A stretch of DNA of 64,000 nt from the NCBI GenBank assembly GCA_002099365.1, contig MSED01000012.1:1-64000 (forward strand). Reading direction: 5' to 3'. A program made the position numbers and the translations under genes. The DNA comes from Phialophora verrucosa. Lineage: Eukaryota; Ascomycota; Eurotiomycetes; Chaetothyriales; Herpotrichiellaceae. The stretch's first letter is position 1. The number at the start of each line of letters is the position of its first letter. The notes beneath the pieces were generated by a model that was not told the DNA's origin, ran no database searches, and saw only the letters and a list, made by a program, of their open reading frames with translations. Of this stretch, positions 54,612-64,000 are shown in pieces.

Positions 54612-56426
54612 ATGAGGCTACTTGACACCTCTACTTTAGAACTGCGCAACTTCCACGAGCCCGAACTTCCAGATTACGTGATCCTTTCACACAAGTGGAT
54701 TGGCGATGAGGAGGAAGTAACACTTCAGGAGCTACAAAGCCTGAATGGAGCCATTCTGTTCAAATACAGCAATAAAGACCAAGATCGACGGATTCGCGAA
54801 AAGAAAGGATATGAAAAGATCAAATCATTCTGCCGTCTTGCAAAGGAGGACGGATTCCAATACGTGTGGATTGATACGTGTTGCATCGACAAGACCAGCA
54901 GCAGCGAATTATCAGAAGCTATCAACTCAATGTATCGATGGTACCAATCATCTCAAATCTGCTATGTCTATTTGGTCGATGTACCTCCTGTGGAATACAT
55001 CAATGACGAGTGTCTAACTCAGTTCAAAAAATCCAAATGGTTCACACGCGGTTGGACTCTTCAGGAATTACTCGCGCCTCAGCGGCTCAAATATTTTACA
55101 CAAGATTGGAGCCTAATCGGTGTTACTGTACGAGATACGACCTGCGACAATACATTTGCCAGTGGTAGATGCATTTGCTCTTCCTCTTTCCCTGGTTCTA
55201 AATGCCTTGAATCCGAGGTTGCGGAATCTTGCAATATATCCATCGAGTGCTTAAGGGAATTCGATCCGCGACGGACAAGTTACAGCTCGGTGTGCATAGC
55301 AGAAAGAATGTCATGGGCCGCGAAGAGGGAGACATCGAGATCAGAAGATATCGCTTACTGCCTACTAGGCATATTTGATATCAAGATGCCCCTTTTGTAC
55401 GGCGAAGGGAAGAATTCATTCATTAGGTTACAGGAGGAGATCATAAATCAATCTGCCGACAGAACAATTCTGGCGTGGGATCGGATTGACGCCAGCTCTT
55501 CCGGGCAACTCTTGGCGCCTTCCCCTAAATACTTCAGAGCTACCAGATTCAAATTTTGGGACAGGCCCAGCCCAGCAGATGAGGTTCACCAAATTACCAG
55601 CCAAGGTCTTTTAACCCATTTAGAGGTCGCCAATCATCCAAAACTCAAGGATATGTTAGTGGCTCGACTCGATCACTCGCATATATTCCCTCCGTCCCGA
55701 ATGCCGGATTACCAGATCCTCTTGGTCCTTCCCATCATATCACATAGTAAGGATATTGGGATGTGGACCTGGATCCCCGGCTCCAGGGAAATCTACGTGG
55801 ATTGCCCACGAGAGCTAGTTGCCGTGGACCTTGCGCAGATGCGAGCTCACCCGTGGGCATTCAAACGCAAAAGGTTGTGCATAGTGCGTCCAAGGCAGTG
55901 GAAAATAGGCCCAGCGGAGAGGAGCTGGCTCAGAGAGACTCTCGAGGACGATGAACCTTACTCAACTAAGACGTGGGCTGGTATCGTACGTCTTGGGCAT
56001 TTTGTTATGTCCTCGTCCGTGCGCCTTTGTGGGTCAAAACTCCGCTGGGCCCACCTGCTGCCGATGTGCGTTCTGACCGCTCGCGCAATCTGGCGACGGC
56101 AGGTCTTCAAGAGGATCAAATTGCTTAGCCCACCAGAGGCGCTTGAGTTGATCCACCGCAGAAAGAGAATGGAACAATTAGAGTTTGTGTGGTGGATGCT
56201 AGGTTGTATAGTGCTAATTATATACATGGGAGGAGCGCTTACTGGGTATTGCAGCAGCGGAATTGATGCTGCGAGCTATGTATCGTTGTGCCTCGCGGCA
56301 GTACAGCCGATGATACGAATGGGCCCAAGGATGGCTGGAGAGATTTGGCACTGGTGGACTCTTGAGGGTGTCATACTTATTCGCTTACAAGACGCTCCCT
56401 CTGAATCGATAAGGAAGGAAGATTGA
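54612..56426 (+). CDS. HET domain (heterokaryon incompatibility) protein with C-terminal membrane segments
   Basis: 604 residues. I start at the ATG 54612 because MRLLDTSTLEL is the usual beginning of HET proteins; the frame extends 13 codons upstream without an ATG. The three HET blocks are present: YVILSHKWIGDEEEVTLQEL (22-41), GFQYVWIDTCCIDKTSSSEL with the following YRWYQSSQICYVYL (81-121), and KWFTRGWTLQELLAPQ (142-157). A long region without recognised repeats follows, then hydrophobic segments at about 529-549 and 560-575. HET domains trigger cell death when unlike nuclei meet, but many such genes have no known partner. There are no NACHT or WD repeats here. Confidence 0.9.
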   Translation: MRLLDTSTLELRNFHEPELPDYVILSHKWIGDEEEVTLQELQSLNGAILFKYSNKDQDRRIREKKGYEKIKSFCRLAKEDGFQYVWIDTCCIDKTSSSELSEAINSMYRWYQSSQICYVYLVDVPPVEYINDECLTQFKKSKWFTRGWTLQELLAPQRLKYFTQDWSLIGVTVRDTTCDNTFASGRCICSSSFPGSKCLESEVAESCNISIECLREFDPRRTSYSSVCIAERMSWAAKRETSRSEDIAYCLLGIFDIKMPLLYGEGKNSFIRLQEEIINQSADRTILAWDRIDASSSGQLLAPSPKYFRATRFKFWDRPSPADEVHQITSQGLLTHLEVANHPKLKDMLVARLDHSHIFPPSRMPDYQILLVLPIISHSKDIGMWTWIPGSREIYVDCPRELVAVDLAQMRAHPWAFKRKRLCIVRPRQWKIGPAERSWLRETLEDDEPYSTKTWAGIVRLGHFVMSSSVRLCGSKLRWAHLLPMCVLTARAIWRRQVFKRIKLLSPPEALELIHRRKRMEQLEFVWWMLGCIVLIIYMGGALTGYCSSGIDAASYVSLCLAAVQPMIRMGPRMAGEIWHWWTLEGVILIRLQDAPSESIRKED

Positions 56427-56447
56427 AGGGTGTAAAGTACTCTCTAG

Positions 56448-56870
56448 TTATAGAGCTCCGGGTACCAGCAGCTGTTTGACCACGACCGCAGTGACCAAGG
56501 GCCGGTTTGTGCCGCAGAAATCGTGCATACACTTCATGTACGCCTCTGATTGGCGTTCATCGCCTGCGGCATCTCCAGCAATGTACAGCGTTACTGAAAA
56601 GACCGCGTGCCAGCCAGCCGTCACTCCGGCAGCGTGAAGAGCTTTCTCGGTATTGACAAACGCCAATCGGAGTTGCTTAGCAGTATCATCGGGGTATGAG
56701 CCATCGTCTTCACGATCAAGTTGCCCCACAAGATGCACGACTTGGCCGTTCGCCGGAAGGACGGCGGCGTTGGAGAGATGCAATTGCTCCGCGATTTCTG
56801 TTTGCGGGCCAGCAGGATTGAAGTAGCGGACGCCATATTGATTGATGGGACATTTGTATTCGTTCGACAT
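56448..56870 (-). CDS. RidA/YjgF family protein, probable enamine/imine deaminase
   Basis: 140 residues from the ATG at 56870. The frame extends upstream only to non-ATG codons. RidA proteins hydrolyse reactive enamines and imines to ketones and ammonia. Family features are the start YFNPAGPQ, HLVGQLDREDDG, a helix TEKALHAAGVTAGWHAVFSV, and near the end NRPLVTAVVVKQLLVPGAL with the active-site Arg. The protein stops right after VPGAL, where relatives usually continue with an acidic strand of about eight residues, so the C-terminus is short. The gene ends 21 bp from the end of the HET gene and runs in the same direction as the amine oxidase and dioxygenase upstream of it. Confidence 0.85.
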   Translation of the reverse strand: MSNEYKCPINQYGVRYFNPAGPQTEIAEQLHLSNAAVLPANGQVVHLVGQLDREDDGSYPDDTAKQLRLAFVNTEKALHAAGVTAGWHAVFSVTLYIAGDAAGDERQSEAYMKCMHDFCGTNRPLVTAVVVKQLLVPGAL

Positions 56871-57695
56871 TTCCTTTGCCGTGTCTTTTGGAACGAAACG
56901 CAGGATGTGTTTCACCGACGGAGGACGTTCGAGGATGCTTAGGTATCGGTGTTGGAAGGGGTTTCATATCCTATGAGAGCCAGGACATTAGGAGGTCAAC
57001 GAGGCTCACCTTTGTATCCGCCACGGATTGATGATTGCACCAGCCCAAATTATAGGATACTAGGAGCAACAACACGTCGTCTGTCCCCTTCCTTCTGTAT
57101 TAATCGTCCCACAGTCGGCATGAGTTACCTCAACGAAGAATCCTCTTTTGTGTCTTGTGCTATTGACTTTACGATGGAGCAGTGGGGTTCAACATTGGGC
57201 CCACCGTCCGACCAAGTGGTGTATTGCTCTCCAGAGGGATGGTAGGTCCAGCCTAGCGTTGTTGCTTAGGCCGATTATCACCCTTTTCTCCGACTGGAGC
57301 AATCGTTCGGGGTCGTTCACCCTCCGGGATGAGAAGTCAGATCTTGGCCGCAATCATCGCCCCGGTCCTCTGGGGAGCTGTTGAAATAGCGATTGGCCGC
57401 ATTCATGATAAGAACAAGCTGTGATGTACATTATCAGTCTCGATGCCCCGCCTCGTGAATCGCCATGAATTACCCGTTTGAGAGGAATCACGCCCAAAGC
57501 AATGGTTAAGTGCGCTTCTTCTCCATTTACATACAAGTCTCTTGACTTTGGAAGGGCGCGAGGGATGTTCGTTCCCTCCTGACCAGCAGGGGAGCAAGGG
57601 AGGGCAAGGTACAATACGAGACAGGTGAAGAATGGAGCTGGGAAACCGAAAGGATGATCCTACTTAGATGCTCCAGATTGAAGCAAGGACGGCAA
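56871..57695. other. Intergenic between the RidA and amine oxidase genes
   Basis: 825 bp holding the RidA promoter. No supportable gene on either strand. Confidence 0.5.
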
Positions 57696-59463
57696 CTATA
57701 GAGGGGACCTGGTAGATTGGATCAACTTTGGGTGACGAGGTGGCACACGGAGGTCTCGTTCCACTGCTCTGGCAGCAATGATCCCACTCTCCATGGCGCC
57801 GTCAATAAATCCTCTCCACCCATCGGAATAATCACCGCTGGCGAACTTGACGTTTCCTACTGGGTCTTGCAAAGCTCCGAGATACTTGGACATGTAGTCT
57901 GGTTGGAAGACGCACCAGCCACCGTTGGAGAATGGGCTGTCGGTGTAGTCTGTGAAGACCTACAAAGTTGGAATTAGCAGAGATGACTGTCGAGGAAGCT
58001 TGGGGCATGCCGCGTCAATGAGGCAAGCACAAAGGATGAGGACGCCGGGTTGTTTCTGTTGGGATCGTCATCATTCGGAGGCAGATGCATAAGGAGGACA
58101 CTCACAAAGCGTTTGACCTTCATAGCCGGGTGGAGTCCCTCGAAGTACTTCACCAGCTCCTTGGCTTTGATTCTCGGGTCACCAATGTTTGCCCTTTCAT
58201 GGAAGGCGACCAAATTCGTGTCCTTCCCGGAGGGTGAGTGAGACTCGCCCATCACCATTAGCAACTCGTCCTCGGCGAATTTGGCACCCGTCCACGACTT
58301 CCATTGTTTTCCCTCAACCTGGATGTGAAGCTTCCTGGGGAGGTTCGACTTGGCCTTCGCAATTGCTTCGGCCTTTAGTGGAGGGAGCTCCGGGAAGAAG
58401 CTGACAGATCTCAACATGGTGAGCGGAATGGTGCAGACCACCTGACGGGCGCTAAACATGCGGCCGTCGGCGCAAGTCACGATCGCCCTCCGCGGATCCG
58501 AGCTGTTGATGGCCTTTAGGGAATTGGAAAAGCTGTAAGACAGCTTTCCTGTCGAGCAAGCATCGTCAAAGATGCATCTTGCAAGGCCGGTTTGCCCGCA
58601 TTTGAATTTGTACCTGACCATGTGATTCATATACTCCTCCTGCGTGGTCCCGCACAACAGCCATCTCTGCACGATGTCAAACAGGCTGATTTGGGCAAAG
58701 TCGATACCGCCCAGGGCACCGAGGTTCGCTTTCGTGAAGGCCATCTCCTCTTCGGATAGGACGCCGTCGAGTTGGTCCAGACGGTCCTGAACCGACATGC
58801 GATCATACTTGACATAATCTGCACGATTATAGCTCGGATTGTGCGGGTAGGGAAGCCATTCAGTCGGATGTTTGCCATCGATTGCGAGAAACGTGGCGGA
58901 CGACTTCTCTTGCATAGCAGTCTGGATGTGGCCCATGATTAGCCTCTTGTCTGGCATCAACGTTGACGGTGCAACGGCAGCCATACTATTTCTGCGAGCG
59001 ACCAGTCTTTCCTGGAGCCCCCCGTGTAGGTTGATTGTGGCGCTGACTCTGGGTAAATTTCAAGAGAGTCCTTGATTTGGTTGTTCAATCCATATCGTGT
59101 AACTTCAGTCCACAAATGAGGCTGGTGCCAGTGGATCCAAGTGCCGCCCATCTCATAAGCATGCCCGTCGGTGTATGATGTCCATGTGCGGCCTCCAATT
59201 CGGTCCCGGCCCTCGATAAGAAGGACTTTGCGACCTAGAGACATTGTCAGCGTGTTCCTAGAGAAGGGAGAATGGCATTTACCCTGATATGTAAGGTCTC
59301 GGGCTGTGATGAGGCCCGCATAACCTGCTCCTATGACAATGGCATCGTAGGTCTCAGCCGTGCTCGCATTCAGTTCATGAGGGTCTATGACTGCGGAAGT
59401 TGGCAAGCCCGCCTTTAGTCCCTCCGTTGGAGTATATTCGAACCCTTCTGCACTGGACAACAT
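57696..59463 (-). CDS. FAD-dependent amine oxidase (fungal monoamine oxidase type), 4 exons
   Basis: Proposed exons 59463-59283, 59234-59003, 58943-58106 and 57959-57696, giving 504 residues. Intron 1 (48 nt, GTAAAT...CTAG) and intron 3 (146 nt, GTGAGT...GTAG) are clear. Intron 2 (GTCGCT...AGAG, 59 nt) is the only join I found that restores the frame, and its donor is weak. The enzyme oxidises amines to imines, releasing peroxide. Visible are the FAD motif VIGAGYAGL (43-51), LLIEGRDRIGGRTWT, YEMGGTWIHWHQPHLWTEVTRY near the active site, DRMSVQDRLDQL, CTIPLTMLRSVSFFP, KSWTGAKFAEDELL and the C-terminal FAD segment FASGDYSDGWRGFIDGAMES. Length matches Aspergillus MAO-N (about 495). The end (RSPL) is not a standard peroxisomal signal. 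Confidence 0.87.
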
Positions 59464-59903
59464 GGCCGGGGGATCAATGAGGAGCACAGCTGAAGGCAAA
59501 CTGCCCGCCTGTCCGCATTCTTATATCCTTGTCACGACTTGAGACAAAGCGACAAATAGCCAACAGCGGACGTTGCGTACGCCGATATGTACGAGCCGTC
59601 CGGCGCAAATCAAGCATGATTCAGCACACGGTGCTCAACGTGTGGCTCATTGGAGGTGCAAGTGAACTCAAGCCTACGCTAAATAAGCCTTCTTCGATCC
59701 TCTGCAGAATAGCTCGCCGTGGACATCCAATTCCGGACTTCTCTGTCCCACTCAATTTGCCTCTAGCTGAACGAGGTAACTAACTGGTCGGCTAGAACAC
59801 AAGGCTCCCTGTGACGAGAAAAGGACATCCTCAGGTCAGGATAGTCACCGCGCCCCTTTTCCCCGAGAAGCAGTGATAGTTTCACGAAATTGATTCGCTG
59901 TAT
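59464..59903. other. Intergenic between the amine oxidase and PhyH genes
   Basis: 440 bp, promoter of the amine oxidase gene. No coding sequence seen. Confidence 0.5.
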
Positions 59904-60935
59904 TCATGCATGACGTTTCTGCGCCCCGTGGTCTACAACCTCGGTAAGGTAGGCATCTTCCATGTATCCCGGGAGATACTTCGCAGGATTGTCCGTGATC
60001 AGGAACTTCGGATTCTTGAAATCAACCCATCCTAGAGTCGGATGGCTCAACCCAAATCCGGCCAGGCGCTGGATCTCAGGATCATACCGTTTGATGTGCT
60101 CGAGTTGGTTGGCTAGGAATTGATTTTCCTCCTGTGACATTCTGATTAGTTTACCGCAAGCTAAGAGAGGCTTTTGGCCGGCCTTACTGTGCGATTGATC
60201 CCCTTAGTCATGAAAGCACCATAAACAAGACGTTCTTCGTCAGCGGTAGTGTTGGCACTTCCCCCATGAAAGCAACTACCAAGCATGATGAAACCATCAC
60301 CCAAGTTCAACTCTGCGTAGACGGCTTCTTCCGGATATGGCCTTCGCTCCATGCCCCACAAAAGCGACCGAGGGACAAACCTCGTGGCACCATTCGCCTT
60401 GGTTGTCTTGGTTCCAGCAATGAAAAAGTCAATTGTATGATCGCGGCCCAGGCTTGTATTCTGCCGCGATGATCTCTGGAAGAACGTTGTGATGGATCAT
60501 GCAATCCCGGTGAAGAGGTTGGTCTTTCGCTCCCGGGCCGACAGAGAAACAAGTAGTCGCATCAAGAATGGGTAGCGATTTCGAGGTGAGCTCAGCATCG
60601 CCCCGCCAAGATTTGTGTACATTGGTTAGGTACTCTGTGCAGATATCTTGGTACAGCTTGTTGGCGACAATGTGTTTGACAAACGTTTCCGACTTTGCGA
60701 TCAGACCATTGGCGCGTCGCGTTTCCTTGGGGAAGGACCTTTCGTTGGCATAAGCCACGTCGGCGTCAAAAGATGGTCTCAGGTCTCGCTCGATTTGGTC
60801 AAGCACGTCTTTTTGCAGGACATTTCGAAGAATGACTCCCCCATCTCTGGCGAGGGTCTTGAGGCAGTCTTCCAGCGTAACCTCAGAGTACTCATACTCC
60901 ACGACCTTGATCTCGGGCACGGGCTCGGCAATCAT
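59904..60935 (-). CDS. PhyH-family Fe(II)/2-oxoglutarate dioxygenase with an internal frameshift
   Basis: ATG at 60935. The first part (60935 to about 60450) contains the metal-binding HRD of PLHRDCMIHH, and the continuation RDHTIDFFIAGTKTTKANGA, with the distal His region HGGSANTTADEERLVYGAF, is one base out of frame. The shift falls in a run of three C on the plus strand (60447-60449), where relatives have an uninterrupted segment; one base fewer would restore the frame. There is no room for an intron here. A 56-nt intron (60187-60132, GTAAGG...ACAG) then joins a last exon (60131-59904) in frame. The intact family member would have about 324 residues. Such enzymes hydroxylate or cyclise small molecules in fungal metabolism. 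This copy is either a young pseudogene or carries a base-call error. Confidence 0.8.
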
Positions 60936-61136
60936 GGTGAGAGGAGCTAGTGAAACGAAGCGGCGAGGAGGTGATGCTAAAGAGTGTTGGGGAATTGAGA
61001 GCGGTCAATTTTCTCAGATGGCCGACGGAAAACCTTCCTGGGTTGAGGAATCAAGTAGGGGTTTATGGTTATTCGGAGGCTGTCAAGGAGCATGTGGGAT
61101 CTCCTGCTCTCCTGAGTTCTCGTTCGGGACAAGGTA
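60936..61136. other. Spacer between the PhyH start and the permease remnant
   Basis: 201 bp with the presumed PhyH promoter. No gene. Confidence 0.45.
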
Positions 61137-61532
61137 TTGAAGCTATTGGAGTTTGGGCCGTCTCTCATTCTGAATGCCTGCTTCGGCGCCAGCTCAATCT
61201 GTGGTGCCGTGTCGTATGGCATGCCGATTTGGTGTCTCATCTTCAAGGGCCGGGGCGATTTCCCCGAGAAGCGCCATTATTCCATGGGAAAGTTTGGGGT
61301 GCTCGTCAATCTTGTCGCCGTCCTGTGGCAAATCTTTCAAGTGACTTTTTTGGCGTTTCCCTTATATCATCCGGTGACGTCCTCGAACATGAATTACGCG
61401 AGCGCTGTCGTGGGCGTTGGATCCCTCGTGTTCGCCATCAACTGGGTTCTTAACTCTAGACGACATTACGAACAACCCAAGCCTCTATTTGTGGCGGCAC
61501 TACACGGCGATTTGACTCGAAAGGACGCTTGA
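61137..61532 (+). pseudogene. C-terminal remnant of an amino-acid/choline-type permease (APC superfamily)
   Basis: 131 codons with no ATG at the 5' end. They match the last three or so helices of fungal APC permeases: a helix like LILNACFGASSICGAVSYGM, a cytosolic basic loop, FGVLVNLVAVLWQIFQVTFL, then PVTSSNMNYASAVVGVGSLVF and the ending RRHYEQPKPLF. NMNYAS followed by a charged HY motif is characteristic of the choline/GABA permease group. The first 350-400 residues are missing, so it cannot function. It lies head to head with the PhyH gene. Confidence 0.75.
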
Positions 61533-62074
61533 GGACGGACGCGAATGGAATCAAGAGAGCCTGAGCGGTGAGCGGTCGGGAAGACTGGTGTAGTATTTCC
61601 CTTCTGCCACTGGCGAGAGTTGGATGGAACGAGCCATGGTACCAAGAGGTTTGGGCAATGTTGTCTGCATCAATATCTAGGCGAGAAATCTGTGTAGACA
61701 ATGATCAAATATAAGGAGACTGCCCGGAAAAGGCATGTGTATTATATGCCCCGAACTGTGTGCGCTTTATCCCTTGCCATTTTGGTTTAGGAAAGGGAGC
61801 GAGGCCGCTTTAATCGGGCGCGTGACGGATGCCCGGGCGAGTACGGGGGAGCGCGCCCGAGCACTGGACGAGCTTGCTTGTCTGATGCCCGTTCTCAGAA
61901 GCCAAGTTCGGGCTCAGGGGCCCCTTTAGGCTCGACCATGAGCCTGCACTCAGCGGCGAATCTTAAACCTCTCCAAAGTCCATTTCCGGTTCCGAACCTG
62001 AGCATCTCGCCATTTGACCTGATAACAGCATCCACATGCAGCCAGTATCTTATCATCTACTCCGTGCCCATTCA
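61533..62074. other. Intergenic carrying the second dispersed repeat
   Basis: No gene. The repeat at 61737-61899 occupies the middle. Confidence 0.5.
61737..61899 (+). repeat. Short dispersed repeat, copy 2
   Basis: Counterpart of 53139-53343, shorter by an internal segment of about 32 bp. The copies are 8.6 kb apart. Confidence 0.8.
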
Positions 62075-62752
62075 TCATTTCACCATCTCCGCAACCTTGC
62101 CCTGCTCCTTTTCCCTCTCCTTGTCAATGTCGATGGGCCCTGGTCTCGCAAACGCGGCCCCAAACAACGACAGGAAGTTGTTCGCCCGCAGGTACATCAT
62201 ATAGAACAGGGTGACGCCCGTCACCACGAGCTCGTCCCTCAGCGCCACATTGCTGCTGACCTTGTCGCCCAAAAATTCAAAGTGGCCCAGTTTGCGCAGG
62301 GCCCAGATGTTGACCGAGAATTTGGCCACGGGGTTCTGCGCCTCGTCCATACATATAAAGTCCCATCTCTTCAGGCCACAGCTGCTCTTCCAGTTCATGG
62401 GCACGGGGTGGTCGGGGTCGTCTGAATATGCGTACGAAAGGTGCGTGTATTGCGTCTTGAGGCGTTTCAGCGCCTTGAGCGTGCCTGCGTGGCCGTGGAC
62501 TTCGTACTTTGCGTTGATCGACAACACCTGCAGTGTCCCTGTGCCGATGACCTCCTTGTCGTCCGCAGACTTGAAGGTGAGGTGTGGTGATCTGAAGGCG
62601 CTGTAGTGCACGTTGTAGATGGGTTCGGACGGGTTGGCTTGGTCGGTGATGATGCTTCGGTATTTCTTCCATGAGAAGTCCACCTGGAGCGTCGGCGCCG
62701 GGGGGGAAGCCTTGTCACCGGTAGACTGGGGGATGTCGTGTTCGTATTCCAT
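62075..62752 (-). CDS. Unknown protein, 225 residues, possibly tubby/LURP-like fold
   Basis: ATG at 62752, single exon. The protein is composed largely of alternating hydrophobic strands (SIITDQANPSEPIYNVHYSA, THLSYAYS, KSSCGLKRWDFICMDEAQ, VAKFSVNIWALRKLGHFEFL) followed by one hydrophobic helix LVVTGVTLFYMMYLRANNFL near the C-terminus. The strand-rich body with one buried C-terminal helix is the layout of tubby, scramblase and LURP-one proteins, so a related role in lipid binding is possible. That is a fold guess, not a family match. There is no signal peptide. Confidence 0.6.
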   Translation of the reverse strand: MEYEHDIPQSTGDKASPPAPTLQVDFSWKKYRSIITDQANPSEPIYNVHYSAFRSPHLTFKSADDKEVIGTGTLQVLSINAKYEVHGHAGTLKALKRLKTQYTHLSYAYSDDPDHPVPMNWKSSCGLKRWDFICMDEAQNPVAKFSVNIWALRKLGHFEFLGDKVSSNVALRDELVVTGVTLFYMMYLRANNFLSLFGAAFARPGPIDIDKEREKEQGKVAEMVK

Positions 62753-63738
62753 TGTGAGTGGGCTGTTGAGGAAGAACTTCGCTTATGATGGTGGTGATTG
62801 TGGTAGAGGTCAAGCGAATGACGGGTTGTCTTGATGACTTTTTGTTTCTTCTACAGAGATTTGTGGCAACTTGCGCACTTATATAGACTCCTCGACAAGC
62901 CTCCTCGTCCCATCTCATGCCTCCTGCCTTGTCTCCCTCGTGCACCTCGTTACATGCAGATCAAACCATGGCCGAGTCGAGTGTCTAACCGCATTGGGTT
63001 GTATGCGGCGCTCGTCTTGGCCTACGCAATCGGCATTTGTAGGAACATATTATTGTAAGTCCTCGATCAGCCTTCGATGGGCTCGTTTCCACCGCCCGCC
63101 TCAGCCTCCTTCGCCCACTTGGAAATTCTTCCACTTACTCCCTTTGGACGACGAGCCATACCGAGGCCCCCCATAACCTTAACTCTCTCGTACTGAGCGA
63201 CCTTCTCCGTCCTGAATGGGGCTTATTGTACCGCACACTTCCCATCGAGCAGTGCGAGCGTCCCTCTCTCGTGGTCCCCCCGTTCCATCAACGCTGGTCC
63301 CAAATCCACCTTGCACCGAAAATTGGTACGATGGACTTTCTCCTCGCCTGAGCTTCACGATCGACCTATCACTACTAAATATAGCATTGCACCACCGTGA
63401 GTCAAAACGTCGTCGTGGCAAGCGTGGAACTTTCATCAGAGTAAGTCCAATTGTGTTCGATGGCGGTAAGAGGCGTCAGCCTTGTTATACAGACACGGTC
63501 CTTTTCTCTGATCTTACTCTAGATCTATCGATCGATCGATCGATTAGTGCTACTGTTGGCATCGTGTATATCCCTTCTCTGCTCGGCTTGCGTCCTGGTC
63601 TTGATCCTAGTCCTCATTTCATACGGGAAATCATACCTCTCGAAAGATAACACCTGGAAATATTGGTTCGATGGCTTGCTGGACAATTTACACATGCGCC
63701 TCTCCAGACAATACAATAAGTGGTATTGTCTATCTCAT
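62753..63738. other. Intergenic between the unknown gene and the M1 aminopeptidase
   Basis: Nearly 1 kb with the promoter of the 62075-62752 gene. It contains an ATCG tetranucleotide run at 63527-63544. No supportable gene. Confidence 0.5.
63527..63544. repeat. ATCG tetranucleotide microsatellite
   Basis: Four and a half perfect copies. Confidence 0.9.
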
Positions 63739-64000
63739 CTACTTCGTCCCGAACAAGTCTTTGGCCACCATACCCCGACAGATCGGGTGGTAAAAGTCCT
63801 TGTTCTTCTCAAACGTCTCCACCGCAAGCTGGTAATCCATCTTCATGAGGCCTCTGTAGAGCGGGCGCACAAACTTCATCCGGCCCACCTCGCCGAGGAG
63901 TTTGACCACGAAATTCTTAATCGTCCAGTCATTCGCTTTCATGGCGATCTGGTAATACCGGGCCGAGATCTCCACGTTGCGCGTCTCCTTGAGACTGTAG
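63739..64000 (-). CDS. Leukotriene-A4-hydrolase-type aminopeptidase (M1 family), C-terminal part
   Basis: The stop codon is at 63739 and the gene continues past the right edge. The 86 or so visible codons match the C-terminal helical domain of LTA4 hydrolase/Lap2 proteins: ETRNVEISARYYQIAMKAND, then LGEVGRMKFVRPLYRGLMKM and, near the end, FYHPICRGMVAKDLFG. These are zinc aminopeptidases and epoxide hydrolases of the cytosol. The catalytic HExxH region lies outside the window. Confidence 0.88.
   Translation of the reverse strand, partial: YSLKETRNVEISARYYQIAMKANDWTIKNFVVKLLGEVGRMKFVRPLYRGLMKMDYQLAVETFEKNKDFYHPICRGMVAKDLFGTK

Overview
The window is nuclear DNA of a filamentous ascomycete (Pezizomycotina). 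The evidence is spliceosomal introns of 48-146 nt with GT...AG ends, a HET-domain gene, a scytalone dehydratase of DHN-melanin synthesis, and a sharply two-part base composition of the kind left by repeat-induced point mutation (RIP). A dothideomycete is plausible, but the sequence alone does not fix the class.

Positions 1 to about 23,480 are a transposon graveyard. Most of it is extremely AT-rich and nearly free of CpA/TpG, with every frame broken. Inside it lie: (i) an apparently intact, recent Ty3/gypsy chromovirus (1017-8446) with near-identical LTRs and the target duplication AGATA; (ii) a RIP-broken Ty1/copia element (9970-15493) with LTRs and the target duplication AATAC; (iii) a strongly RIP-decayed element of about 2 kb whose only recognisable content is a gag (19923-21912); (iv) small dispersed and tandem repeats. 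The degrees of decay suggest three waves of insertion, the gypsy element being last.

The chromovirus is the most unusual object here. Gag carries a long C-terminal array of paired Cys/His motifs. Pol is reached through a textbook -1 frameshift signal (A AAA AAC, 6-nt spacer, predicted H-type pseudoknot). The primer-binding site is complementary to the predicted 5' end of the element's own RNA, as in self-priming Tf1-type elements. Between pol and the 3' LTR, on the opposite strand, lies an intact gene with Zn2Cys6 cysteine spacing followed by a coiled coil, preceded by a convincing intron in its leader.

Positions of about 23.5-64 kb are gene-rich with ordinary composition. In order: a small unknown ORF, a TspO/MBR protein, a ZIP zinc transporter (3 exons), a zinc-type alcohol dehydrogenase pseudogene, an alpha/beta hydrolase, scytalone dehydratase (3 exons), a vWA-Vint (Hint) protein (3 exons), an extended SDR reductase, a bHLH transcription factor (4 exons), a large single-pass membrane protein, a PsiD-like phosphatidylserine-decarboxylase-family enzyme (2 exons), an HPP-family membrane protein, a HET protein, then a same-strand group of RidA, FAD amine oxidase (4 exons) and a frameshifted PhyH dioxygenase next to the remnant of an APC permease. 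The window ends with an unknown conserved-looking protein and the 3' end of a leukotriene-A4-hydrolase-type aminopeptidase that runs off the right edge.

The amine oxidase, RidA and permease remnant suggest a decayed amine-utilisation cluster, since RidA removes the imines that amine oxidases release. The other genes look like independent chromosomal genes.
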